A stretch of 5,663 nucleotides of DNA from positions 1 to 5,663 of the forward strand of contig JAKFWE010000311.1 in NCBI GenBank assembly GCA_021732895.1, read 5' to 3'. Under the pieces are notes generated by a model that saw only the letters and a list, made by a program, of their open reading frames with translations, searched no databases and was not told where the DNA came from. This stretch comes from Allobosea sp. GTDB taxonomy: Bacteria; Pseudomonadota; Alphaproteobacteria; Rhizobiales; Beijerinckiaceae. A program made the translations under genes and the position numbers. Below are positions 1 through 5,663 of this stretch, one piece after another (within the stretch, counting starts at the first letter, position 1; every line of letters begins with the position of its first letter).

Positions 1-463
1 CAACGCCCTCGCCGCCTACGGCCTAGCTCCGCATCGGCTCGAACTGGAGATCACCGAATCGGTGATGCTCGACAAGTCGGCGCGCAACCTCGACACGCTG
101 CGCCAGTTGCGGGAGCTCGGCGTGCGGATCGCGATGGATGATTTCGGAACCGGTTATTCGAGCCTGAGCTATCTGCGCAGCTTTCCGTTCGACAAGATCA
201 AGATCGACCAGTCCTTCATCCGCGACCTCGCGGAGGACGTCGAGAGTCAGGCGATCGTCAAGGCCATCACGGGGCTGGGCGCGAGCTTCGGGATCACCAC
301 CACGGCCGAAGGCGTCGAGACCAGGGAGCAGTTCGACCACCTCAGCGCGCAAGGCTGCATCGAGGTGCAGGGCTATCTGTTCAGCATGCCGGTGCCCGGC
401 GACGAGGTGTCCGAGCTCATTCGCGAGATCGAGAGCGCGAGTCCGTCCGGCGCGGGCGGCTGA
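1..463 (+). CDS. EAL-domain cyclic-di-GMP phosphodiesterase, C-terminal part (5' truncated by window edge)
   Basis: This is the C-terminal part of an EAL domain, which hydrolyses cyclic-di-GMP to linear pGpG. The frame is open from base 2 and has no start in the window, so the gene begins further left. Visible family signatures, in order, are ELEITE (41-58), DDFGTGYSSL (137-166, the metal-binding Asp pair), the KID lysine (200-208), AEGVET (305-322) and QGYLFSMP (368-391). Every catalytic or metal-binding motif expected in this half of the domain is present, so an active phosphodiesterase is likely; the EAL motif itself lies outside. About 23 residues follow the last motif, so EAL is the C-terminal domain. 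Whether GGDEF, PAS or membrane segments precede it cannot be seen. No functional link to the photosynthesis genes is evident beyond adjacency. Confidence 0.95.
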   Translation, partial: NALAAYGLAPHRLELEITESVMLDKSARNLDTLRQLRELGVRIAMDDFGTGYSSLSYLRSFPFDKIKIDQSFIRDLAEDVESQAIVKAITGLGASFGITTTAEGVETREQFDHLSAQGCIEVQGYLFSMPVPGDEVSELIREIESASPSGAGG

Positions 464-571
464 CGCCCAGGCGGCGCGTTCCCGGTCCAGATCGCCGCGA
501 TCGTCGCCGAAAAAACGGCATTCATCGTCGTTTAAATGAAAATTAAGGTTAATCTTCGAATCTGTCGGCAC

Positions 572-590
572 CGGAATCGTGGTGATTCCG
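572..590. repeat. Perfect 7-5-7 inverted repeat upstream of the OmpW-like gene
   Basis: CGGAATC (572-578) and GATTCCG (584-590) are exact reverse complements separated by GTGGT. The dyad ends 16 nt before the ATG at 607, just downstream of an A+T-rich stretch (about 530-560) that stands out in this GC-rich window and could hold the promoter. It could be a regulator-binding dyad or an mRNA stem-loop close to the ribosome site. No T-tract follows, so it does not look like an intrinsic terminator. The rest of the 464-606 intergenic region shows only short, weak dyads, and I could not assign a confident -35/-10 pair. Confidence 0.5.
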
Positions 591-606
591 CTGTCTCGGG
601 TTCTCG

Positions 607-1305
607 ATGACCGCCATCCGATCGGCCATTTCCGTGTTCCTCGCCGCCATGGTCGGCTGCGCCGGCGCGAGCGCCGCCGATCTGGTGCTCCGCGAGAGCT
701 TCAGCCCATCGCCGCCGCCATCGCAGGAGCGCTTCAAGAACTGGTATCTTCACGTCGGCCCCGCCGGCCTGATCTACTCCGAAAGCGTCAAGCTCAAGGC
801 CGGAGGCGGGCGCGTGCCCGGCGCCGATGTCCGGATTCCCGCGTCGCTGACCTTCGCCGCCGAGATCGGCTACTTCCTGAACCCGAACTTCGCCATCGGT
901 GCCGCCTTCGGCTTCCCGCCGCTGACCAAGTTCGAGGCGCGCGGCGTGCTGACCGGGCTCGGCACGCTTGGAAAGGCTTCCGGCGGTCCGGCGGCGCTGA
1001 TGGCGCAGTATCATTTCACCGGCTTCGGGCGGTTTCAGCCCTATGTCGGCGTCGGCCCCGCCATCCTCTACATCTTCAACGAAAACGACGGCACCGTGAA
1101 CAACCTCAAGGTCGAGCACGCGGTCGGCGTCTCCCTGCAGGCCGGCTTCAACTACATGATCGACGAAAGCTGGGGCGTCTTCGTCGACGCCAAGAAGGTC
1201 ATCCTGCGCACGCGCGGCTCGGGCTCGCTCGGCGGCGTGCCGATCAAGGCCGAAGTGACGCTCGATCCGCTGGTGCTGCAGGCTGGCGTCGGCTACCGCT
1301 TCTGA
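607..1305 (+). CDS. OmpW-family outer-membrane beta-barrel protein
   Basis: This 232-residue protein is predicted to be a small outer-membrane beta-barrel of the OmpW type. In that family an eight-stranded barrel is thought to provide a path for small hydrophobic molecules; the substrate here is unknown. Residues 1-23 form a signal peptide: an Arg near the N-terminus, a hydrophobic core (ISVFLAAMVG) and an ASA-A cleavage region. The mature part has alternating hydrophobic/polar stretches rich in Gly and aromatic residues, including WYLHVGPAGLIY, FQPYVGVGPAILYIF and LQAGFNYMID. It ends in GVGYRF, the C-terminal Phe typical of barrels inserted by BamA. Its length fits the family. ATG 607 is chosen because it starts exactly at the signal peptide; the upstream ribosome site is weak. 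Cys18 follows VG, so a lipoprotein is a less likely alternative. The 3' end overlaps the convergent small gene by 13 bp. Confidence 0.8.
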   Translation: MTAIRSAISVFLAAMVGCAGASAADLVLRESFSPSPPPSQERFKNWYLHVGPAGLIYSESVKLKAGGGRVPGADVRIPASLTFAAEIGYFLNPNFAIGAAFGFPPLTKFEARGVLTGLGTLGKASGGPAALMAQYHFTGFGRFQPYVGVGPAILYIFNENDGTVNNLKVEHAVGVSLQAGFNYMIDESWGVFVDAKKVILRTRGSGSLGGVPIKAEVTLDPLVLQAGVGYRF

Positions 1306-1595
1306 GCGGCGTCGCCCGTGTCGGGACGCCGCAGCCTCGTCGCCAGATCGGCGGCGTGCGCGACTCCTCCGACGCTCAGCCCGGCGACGACATAGCCCGC
1401 CGGCGCGTCGGCGAGGGCCAGGCGAAGCGCCGCCAGAAGCCCAAGTCCCGACAGCGCGATCAGCATGACGCTGCGCGCAGGGAGGGCATGGCTCGCGCCG
1501 CGCCCGCGGCCGAGCCAGACGAGGACCAACGCCTCGACCACGAGCACCGCCATCGCGAACTCGACGAGGCGCAGCAGCATCGCGCCTTCGTTCAT
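1293..1595 (-). CDS. Small three-helix membrane protein downstream of bchP, function unknown
   Basis: This predicted protein of 100 residues is not one I can name. It has three likely membrane segments: about 7-28 (VEFAMAVLVVEALVLVW core), 42-62 (MLIALSGLGLLAALRLALA) and 66-85 (YVVAGLSVGGVAHAADL). A short Gly/Arg loop joins the first two, and the charged tail ends in DAAQKR. ATG 1595 lies 31 nt after the bchP stop on the same strand, so the gene is probably the last member of the bchG-bchP transcript. An alternative start is ATG 1580, which has GAAGG 4 nt upstream and would still keep the first helix. A much longer frame upstream overlaps bchP and reads as low-complexity Ser/Thr, so I do not extend it. 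The stop lies inside the 3' end of the convergent OmpW-like gene. Position after bchP suggests, but does not show, a role in pigment or photosystem assembly. Confidence 0.65.
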   Translation of the reverse strand: MNEGAMLLRLVEFAMAVLVVEALVLVWLGRGRGASHALPARSVMLIALSGLGLLAALRLALADAPAGYVVAGLSVGGVAHAADLATRLRRPDTGDAAQKR

Positions 1596-1626
1596 CGCCG
1601 CGGCGCCATCGCGCGAGCGCGTTCCG

Positions 1627-2829
1627 TCACGTCCTGACGACGCCGAGCAGATGGCCGATGTCGTTGAAGAAGACCCGGACATGCGCCATGAACCGGCCGC
1701 GCACCAGCGCCTTGTTCATGTAGGAGTCCCAGGTCAGTTTCTGCACGTCGGGATCACGGCAGATCTTGACGAACTGCTCGCGCCGCCGGTCGTTGCGATA
1801 CCAGATCCATTGCAGCAGACCCAGCACCCAGAAGACACGGCCATGGTCCGCCATGAAGCGCTTGCGGGCCGTGGCGAGTTTGCGCGCATCGCCGGTCGTC
1901 AACGCCAGATCGACGGCCTCGCCCGCCAGGCGGCCGCAGAGCATCGCATAGTAGATGCCCTCGCCCGATGCGGGAGCGACCACGCCGGCCGAATCGCCCG
2001 CCAGGATCACGTCTCGGCCGTTGTCCCATTTCCGCAGCGGCTTCATCGGGATCGGTGCGCCTTCGCGGCGCAGATTCTCGACGGCGTCGAGCCCCGTGTC
2101 GGCCCGCAGCCGACCGACCGCATCCTTCAGCGAGAAGCCCTTGCGGGCGCTGCCCGTGCCGATGCTGACCGTGCCGCCGTGCGGGAAGACCCAGCCATAG
2201 AAATCCGGCGAGATCGCGCCCTGATAGATCACGTCGCAGCGCCGGGAATCATACTGCGCGGCGCCGGCGGCGGGCGCGCGGACGATCTCGTGATAGGCGA
2301 AGACGAAAGGCGGGCGCTTGGCGCCCGGCATCGCCGCCCGCGCCAGATTCGAGATCGCTCCGTCGGCCCCGATCACCATGCGCGCACGCACGCCGACGAG
2401 CCGGCCCTCGCCCTTGCGCCTGAAATGAACCCGCGCCACGCCATCGGCGTCGCGGCTGAAATCCTCGAAGGTCGCGGTCTCGCGGCGAACGCCCGAATCC
2501 GCCGCGCGGACGCGCAGGAACTCGTCGAAGTGCTCGCGATCGACCATGCCGACATAGCCGTCCTCGATCGGCATGTCGACGCCGGCGCGAGAGGGCGCCA
2601 CCATCCGCGCAGAGGTCACGCGCGCAACGATCTGGCTCGCCGGGATCGCGAAATCGCGAATGGCCACTGGCGGGATCGCACCGCCGCAGGGCTTGATACG
2701 GCCGCCCCGGTCGAGCAGCAGCACGGAGCGCCCCGCCCTGGCGAGGTCGGTCGCGGCGGTTGCGCCCGCCGGTCCGCCGCCGACGACGACGACGTCGTAG
2801 TCGGCGCCGGTCTCGATCGTCTCACGCAT
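1627..2829 (-). CDS. bchP: Geranylgeranyl diphosphate / geranylgeranyl-bacteriochlorophyll reductase BchP
   Basis: BchP is a flavoprotein that reduces three double bonds of the geranylgeranyl chain to give the phytyl tail of bacteriochlorophyll a, using NADPH in characterised relatives. The 400-residue product has the usual family length. An N-terminal FAD-binding beta-alpha-beta unit shows GGGPAG at residues 17-22 and ends in LLLDRGG near Asp40. It is followed by the family-typical KPCGGAIPP (46-54). A YGWVFPHGG block lies mid-protein, and the second FAD motif GDSAGVVAPASGEG starts at residue 278. ATG 2829 is chosen because GGAGG (2839-2843) lies 9 nt upstream. The in-frame GTG at 2838 directly abuts that GGAGG and is less likely. 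The gene begins 5 nt after the stop of the membrane protein gene, indicating one operon with bchG. The product probably acts at the inner face of the cytoplasmic membrane. Confidence 0.95.
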   Translation of the reverse strand: MRETIETGADYDVVVVGGGPAGATAATDLARAGRSVLLLDRGGRIKPCGGAIPPVAIRDFAIPASQIVARVTSARMVAPSRAGVDMPIEDGYVGMVDREHFDEFLRVRAADSGVRRETATFEDFSRDADGVARVHFRRKGEGRLVGVRARMVIGADGAISNLARAAMPGAKRPPFVFAYHEIVRAPAAGAAQYDSRRCDVIYQGAISPDFYGWVFPHGGTVSIGTGSARKGFSLKDAVGRLRADTGLDAVENLRREGAPIPMKPLRKWDNGRDVILAGDSAGVVAPASGEGIYYAMLCGRLAGEAVDLALTTGDARKLATARKRFMADHGRVFWVLGLLQWIWYRNDRRREQFVKICRDPDVQKLTWDSYMNKALVRGRFMAHVRVFFNDIGHLLGVVRT

Positions 2830-2834
2830 CGGCG

Positions 2835-4178
2835 TCACCCTCCGTTCGGCTGTGCGACCAGCCCCGTTCGACCTGCCTCGCCGACACGCGCGTCACGCAC
2901 CGCGACCTGGCGCGAGACGGCCGCCGCGAGCCCGGCCGACACCAGGAACAGGGCAGCCTCGGCGGTGAAGACGGCGGCATAGGCGGCGGCGGGCGACGAG
3001 ACGAACTGGCGGGCGAGATCGGTCGCGCCCGCGCCGACGAGTCCGCCGAAGCCGAAGGCGACGCCCTGCGCGGCGCCCCAAAGCCCCATGCGCACGCCTT
3101 GCCGCTCGGCGGCGCCCTCGCCGACCATCCGCATCATCGCGCCGATCGCCGCGACCGCGTAGGCGCCGTTGGCGACGCCGAGCCCGAAGACGACCGCGCG
3201 CAGCGGAAAGCCCGGCCCGGCGAAGGCGGAAACCGAAAGCGCCGCCAGCGCAACCGCGGAGGCGACGCAGCCGCCGACCGCCCAGAGCCGCAGCGAACCG
3301 GCCCTGGAGCCAGCGAAGGTGGTGACCAGCGCGACCAGAATCATGCCGGCGAGCACGCCGCCGTTCTGAACGCCCGACAGCCTGGTGCTCTCGCCGGGCG
3401 TATAGCCGAAGACCGTGCCGGCGAAGGGCTCGAGGATGAGGTCCTGCGCGCTGTAGGCGATCATCGAGACGAAAACGAAAATCGCGAAGAGGCGGGCCTG
3501 CGGCTCGGCCCAGACCTCCGCCAGCGCGATGCGAAACGACGTGGCGGGGCGCGGCTCGGCGCGATCGGCCGGCGCAGGCGAGGCGGCCTCGACGCCGGCG
3601 ACGGCCAGCATGGTGACGATGACGGCCAGCGCGCTGACGACCGCCGCGATCGTCACCAGACGTCCGGTCGAGAACGGATCGAGCCAATGCCCGGCCGTCG
3701 CGGCCGTGACGATGAAGCCCGCGATCATCATCACCCAGACCACGGTCGCGGCCGCAGGCCTGCGCGCGTCGGCGACCCGGCGCGAGAGCAGCACGAGCAG
3801 GCAGGTGCCGCTGGCGCCGACGCCGCTCCCGATCATCAGGAACGAGAGCACGGCGAGCCCGATGCCGGCCCAGAGCCGCGTCTCCATCAGCGCGACGCTC
3901 AGCGCGGCGCCGAAACCGCCCAGCGCCAGCACCGCCATGCCGCCGACGATCCACGGCGTCAGCCGACCGCCGACGTCAGATCCGTGGCCCCAGCGCGGCC
4001 GCAGCACCTGCACCACATAGTGCAGCGCGACAAGCAGGCCGGGCAGGATCGCCGGCAGGGCGAGCTCCACCACCATGACCCGGTTGATCGTCGATGTCGT
4101 CAGAACCACCACCGATCCCAGCGCGGTCTGCACCAGGCCGAGCCTGACGATGCCGGGCCAGCCGAGCGGGGCCTGCAT
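2835..4178 (-). CDS. BCD-family MFS membrane protein, PucC/LhaA/Orf428 type (often annotated bacteriochlorophyll synthase 44.5 kDa chain)
   Basis: This 447-residue integral membrane protein has about 12 hydrophobic helices in two halves. A charged Pro/Ala/Arg linker separates them (around EAASPAPADRAEPRPATSF). It matches the PucC/LhaA/Orf428 branch of the major facilitator superfamily. Recognisable blocks are TSTINRVMVVELALPAILPG and RPRWGHGSD after helix 1, and SAQDLILEPFAGTVFGYTPG plus QNGGVLAGM in the second half. Relatives assist assembly of light-harvesting complexes or handle bacteriochlorophyll; transport activity is not proven. The position between bchG and bchP is that of orf428 in Rhodobacter, so I favour that subgroup over PucC or LhaA proper. 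ATG 4178 shares its A with the bchG stop (TGATG) and has GGAGG (4185-4189) 6 nt upstream. An in-frame GTG at 4181 is the alternative start. The TGATG overlap predicts translational coupling to bchG. Confidence 0.92.
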   Translation of the reverse strand: MQAPLGWPGIVRLGLVQTALGSVVVLTTSTINRVMVVELALPAILPGLLVALHYVVQVLRPRWGHGSDVGGRLTPWIVGGMAVLALGGFGAALSVALMETRLWAGIGLAVLSFLMIGSGVGASGTCLLVLLSRRVADARRPAAATVVWVMMIAGFIVTAATAGHWLDPFSTGRLVTIAAVVSALAVIVTMLAVAGVEAASPAPADRAEPRPATSFRIALAEVWAEPQARLFAIFVFVSMIAYSAQDLILEPFAGTVFGYTPGESTRLSGVQNGGVLAGMILVALVTTFAGSRAGSLRLWAVGGCVASAVALAALSVSAFAGPGFPLRAVVFGLGVANGAYAVAAIGAMMRMVGEGAAERQGVRMGLWGAAQGVAFGFGGLVGAGATDLARQFVSSPAAAYAAVFTAEAALFLVSAGLAAAVSRQVAVRDARVGEAGRTGLVAQPNGG

Positions 4179-5092
4179 CACGCGCCTCCACCGGCGAGGC
4201 TGCGCAGCGCGAAGGCGCTGGCGAGCATGCCGAGAACATACAGCGTCGTGCCGGTGGCGTTGTACCAGGCGGCGCGTTCACGGGGGGCGCCGAGCAGCCT
4301 TCGCATCAGGACGAACTGCGCGCCGAGCAGGACGCAGATGATCGCCGCGTGCACCGGCAGGCCCCAGGCGGCGAGCAGGGCGATCACGACGAGCTGGGGC
4401 GCCGCCATGAACCAGCAGGCGACGCGGGCGGCGCGATCGACGCCGAGCTGCACGGGCAGCGACACGATTCCCATCTGGCGGTCGCCCTCGACCGACTTGA
4501 AGTCGTTGAGCGTCATGATGCCATGAGCGCCCAATCCGTAGAGCAGCGCGACGCCGAGCACGCGGCCGTCGGGAACGCCGCCCAGGAGTGCGGCGGCGCC
4601 GGTGAACCAGGGCAGGCTCTCATAGCAGAAGCCGCAGGCCGCCGCGCCCAGCCAGCCGTTCTGCTTCAGGCGCAGGGGCGGAGCGCTGTAGATCCAGGCC
4701 AGCGTCAGGCCGGCGACGGCCGCGGCCAGAACCGCCTGGCCGAGCAGGGCCGCGACCGCCAGCGAGACCCCCGTCCAGACGACCGCGATGTAGAGCCCCC
4801 AGCGGCCGGGAATGCGCCCTGACGGGATCGGGCGGCCGGGCTCGTTGATGGCGTCGACGTGACGGTCGTACCAGTCATTGGCGGCCTGGCTCGTGCCGCA
4901 GACCAGCGGACCCGCGAGCAGGATGCCGAGAATGATCGCAGGGACATGGTCCGCCAGCGGCTGGCCCGATGAGATGACGCCGCAGGCATAGGCCCACATC
5001 GGCGCGAACCAGGTGATCGGCTTCAGCAGTTCGAGCGCCGCGGCGGGCGACGGGCGGGTGACGATCGCTGCCGGAAGGCTGAATTGCGTCAT
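4178..5092 (-). CDS. bchG: Bacteriochlorophyll a synthase (bacteriochlorophyllide esterifying prenyltransferase) BchG
   Basis: BchG transfers a geranylgeranyl or phytyl group from its diphosphate to bacteriochlorophyllide a, the esterification step of bacteriochlorophyll a synthesis. The 304-residue protein is a UbiA-superfamily prenyltransferase with about eight or nine membrane helices and normal family length. LLKPITWFAPMWAYACG (22-38) is the typical first helix. The first Asp-rich motif spans 72-92, with N72, D73, D76, D80, N83 and the RPIPSG end. The second is D197 through G203-D204-R205 in NDFKSVEGDRQMG. Both diphosphate/Mg-binding motifs look intact. ATG 5092 gives the expected N-terminus, but no Shine-Dalgarno is visible and an inverted repeat sits directly before it. 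It is the first gene of the bchG - membrane protein - bchP operon, preceded by PpsR-like sites and by ppsR on the same strand. Confidence 0.96.
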   Translation of the reverse strand: MTQFSLPAAIVTRPSPAAALELLKPITWFAPMWAYACGVISSGQPLADHVPAIILGILLAGPLVCGTSQAANDWYDRHVDAINEPGRPIPSGRIPGRWGLYIAVVWTGVSLAVAALLGQAVLAAAVAGLTLAWIYSAPPLRLKQNGWLGAAACGFCYESLPWFTGAAALLGGVPDGRVLGVALLYGLGAHGIMTLNDFKSVEGDRQMGIVSLPVQLGVDRAARVACWFMAAPQLVVIALLAAWGLPVHAAIICVLLGAQFVLMRRLLGAPRERAAWYNATGTTLYVLGMLASAFALRSLAGGGA

Positions 5093-5111
5093 GCCGGGAG
5101 GCTAGCCCGGC
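5093..5111 (-). repeat. Perfect 6-7-6 inverted repeat directly before the bchG start
   Basis: GCCGGG (5093-5098) and CCCGGC (5106-5111) are exact reverse complements with a 7-nt spacer, and the repeat touches the bchG ATG. The spacer region also contains the palindrome GGCTAGCC (5100-5107), and a further palindrome CGGCGCGCCG (5109-5118) could fold alternatively. In mRNA this gives a strong GC stem ending at the start codon, where a Shine-Dalgarno would normally sit. Such a stem could lower or regulate bchG translation. It may also be chance in GC-rich DNA. Confidence 0.5.
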
Positions 5112-5122
5112 GCGCCGAAAAG

Positions 5123-5140
5123 CGTCAACAAAAATTGACA
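5123..5140 (-). promoter_or_regulatory. PpsR/CrtJ-type operator, site 1 (bchG-proximal)
   Basis: Read on the bchG strand this is TGTCA-N8-TGACG. The known PpsR/CrtJ consensus is TGT-N12-ACA, with TGTCA/TGACA extended half-sites, so there is a single mismatch in the outermost base. The spacer is A/T-rich, as in many genuine sites. The site lies 31 nt upstream of the bchG ATG and covers the possible -10 hexamer (GTCAAT, 5134-5139). Binding here would block RNA polymerase, in line with repression of bch genes by PpsR. Confidence 0.7.
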
Positions 5141-5156
5141 GCTTTCCGCCAGAATG

Positions 5157-5174
5157 TGTCAGTGAAACCTTACG
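5157..5174 (-). promoter_or_regulatory. PpsR/CrtJ-type operator, site 2, overlapping a possible -35 of bchG
   Basis: Read on the bchG strand this is CGTAA-N8-TGACA. It has a perfect half-site on one side and a degenerate one on the other, within the TGT-N12-ACA frame (one mismatch in the core six bases). Its centre lies 34 bp from that of site 1. PpsR/CrtJ is known to bind paired sites cooperatively. CTGACA (5157-5162) resembles a -35 element, 17 nt from GTCAAT in site 1. That -10 is poor, so the promoter assignment is tentative. Confidence 0.55.
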
Positions 5175-5185
5175 ATGCCAGCGTC

Positions 5186-5202
5186 CTGCGCGCCACGCGC
5201 AG
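5186..5202 (-). terminator. GC-rich 7-3-7 hairpin just downstream of ppsR
   Basis: CTGCGCG (5186-5192) and CGCGCAG (5196-5202) are perfect reverse complements around a 3-nt loop, starting 17 nt past the ppsR stop in the direction of transcription. The stem is strong, but no run of U follows it. It is at best an atypical terminator or an RNA 3'-end stabiliser separating ppsR from the bchG promoter. Confidence 0.35.
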
Positions 5203-5219
5203 AGACTGCGTCGCCGCCG

Positions 5220-5663
5220 TCAGTTCAGTTCGCCCGGCTCGTCGTCATCGTCGAGTTCGCCCAGCCCGTAGCGGCGCAGCTTGGCGTAGAAGCTCTGGCG
5301 GCTGAGGCCCAGCATCTGGGCGGCCGAGGCGCGGTTGTCCTTGCTGAGCTCCAGCGCCGCCTCGATGCAAAGCTTCTCGATGACATCCGTGGTCTCGCGC
5401 ACCAGATCGCGCAGCGACACCCTGCCGACGAGCTCCGTCAGATGCTCGACCGAGCGCGGCAGCGAGCGGCCGCGATGACCCTCCAGCGCGGTGCGAACGC
5501 AGAGGCTGCGAATGACGAAGCCGTAGGCCGGGGTTTAGCCGGTCAGCGCCGGCACGGCCGAAATCTCGACCTCCTCGACGCTGCCGAAAGCGCCGCGGAT
5601 GATCGTCGTGAAATTGCGCACGACGCCGTGCTCGGTCAGCGTCACCATCAGCAGCGGCAGATC
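5220..5663 (-). pseudogene. ppsR: Transcriptional repressor PpsR/CrtJ, 3' part, interrupted by an in-frame TAA
   Basis: PpsR (CrtJ) is the PAS-PAS-helix-turn-helix repressor of bch, crt and puc genes. The 5' part lies beyond the right edge. The last 42 codons before the stop (5538-5663) read as the end of a PAS domain, with FTTIIRGAFGSVEEVEISAV. TAA then occupies 5535-5537. The same frame continues at once with TPAYGFVIR, then LPRSVEHLTELVGRV, the helix-rich RETTDVIEKLCIEAALEL and the Fis-type helix-turn-helix DNRASAAQMLGLSRQS plus FYAKLRRYGLG. It ends at 5220 with an acidic tail (ELDDDDEPGELN). A single nonsense codon, not a frameshift, therefore removes 104 residues including the DNA-binding domain. 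No convincing ribosome site precedes a restart; GTG 5420 is the only obvious candidate. A sequencing error is the main alternative. Recognition as PpsR is firm, and loss of function is inferred. Confidence 0.88.

Noticed and set aside
490..502. GATCG-CCG-CGATC dyad downstream of the EAL gene
   Set aside because: A 5-bp stem of this composition is common by chance in GC-rich DNA, and no T-tract follows.
506..519. GCCG-A6-CGGC hairpin after the EAL gene as an intrinsic terminator
   Set aside because: The stem is only 4 bp, and the A-run forms the loop instead of a trailing T-tract on either strand.
579..1637. Alternative + strand frame of 352 codons over the OmpW-like gene
   Set aside because: It is extremely Arg-rich with no recognisable domain. 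The overlapping frame has a signal peptide, barrel-like strands and a terminal Phe.
1465..2982. Long + strand open frame of 505 codons opposite bchP
   Set aside because: It lies antisense to a well-recognised bchP, has composition typical of a GC-rich shadow frame, and shows no domain I recognise.
2760..4526. Long + strand open frame of 588 codons opposite bchG, the PucC-type gene and bchP
   Set aside because: The translation is Arg/Asp/Gln/His-rich low-complexity sequence typical of frames antisense to high-GC genes. The - strand frames carry clear family motifs.
5220..5420. Separate small helix-turn-helix gene starting at GTG 5420
   Set aside because: PpsR homology continues in frame upstream of this GTG to the TAA and beyond it, and no properly spaced ribosome site precedes it. 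It is better read as the severed end of ppsR.
1..5663. CRISPR array, insertion sequence, tRNA, rRNA or attachment site
   Set aside because: I saw no regularly spaced repeats, transposase motifs, terminal inverted repeats or RNA-gene signatures. Nearly all of the window is explained by chromosomal coding genes.

Overview
The window is high-GC DNA, roughly two thirds G+C by eye. It looks like the edge of a photosynthesis gene cluster (PGC) from a purple or aerobic anoxygenic phototrophic alphaproteobacterium, possibly of the Hyphomicrobiales. That placement rests on the bch genes and their order plus GC content. I do not assign a genus.

Layout. The left part (about 1-1305) lies on the + strand. 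It holds the C-terminal part of an EAL-domain cyclic-di-GMP phosphodiesterase and an OmpW-like outer-membrane beta-barrel protein. The rest lies on the - strand and reads right to left: ppsR (broken, its 5' part beyond the right edge), a 127-bp promoter region, bchG, a PucC/LhaA/Orf428-family membrane protein, bchP, and a small unnamed membrane protein. The two transcription directions converge at about 1293-1305, where the last - strand gene and the OmpW-like gene overlap by 13 bp.

How the genes work together. BchG joins the isoprenoid alcohol tail to bacteriochlorophyllide a. BchP reduces the geranylgeranyl tail to phytyl. The membrane protein between them belongs to a family tied to assembly of light-harvesting complexes and pigment delivery. 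The three genes are packed as an operon: bchG and the transporter-like gene share one base (TGATG), and bchP starts 5 nt after the transporter stop. PpsR is the known redox/light-responsive repressor of bch, crt and puc genes. Two near-consensus PpsR palindromes sit upstream of bchG.

Main discovery. The ppsR frame has an internal TAA at 5535-5537, with clear PpsR homology in the same frame on both sides. The product would lose its last 104 residues, including the whole Fis-type DNA-binding domain. If the base is real, this copy of the repressor cannot bind its operators, although the bchG operators look intact. Other points are a perfect 6-7-6 inverted repeat directly before the bchG start, a 7-5-7 inverted repeat before the OmpW-like gene, a GC-rich hairpin after ppsR, and the small three-helix protein at the operon end.
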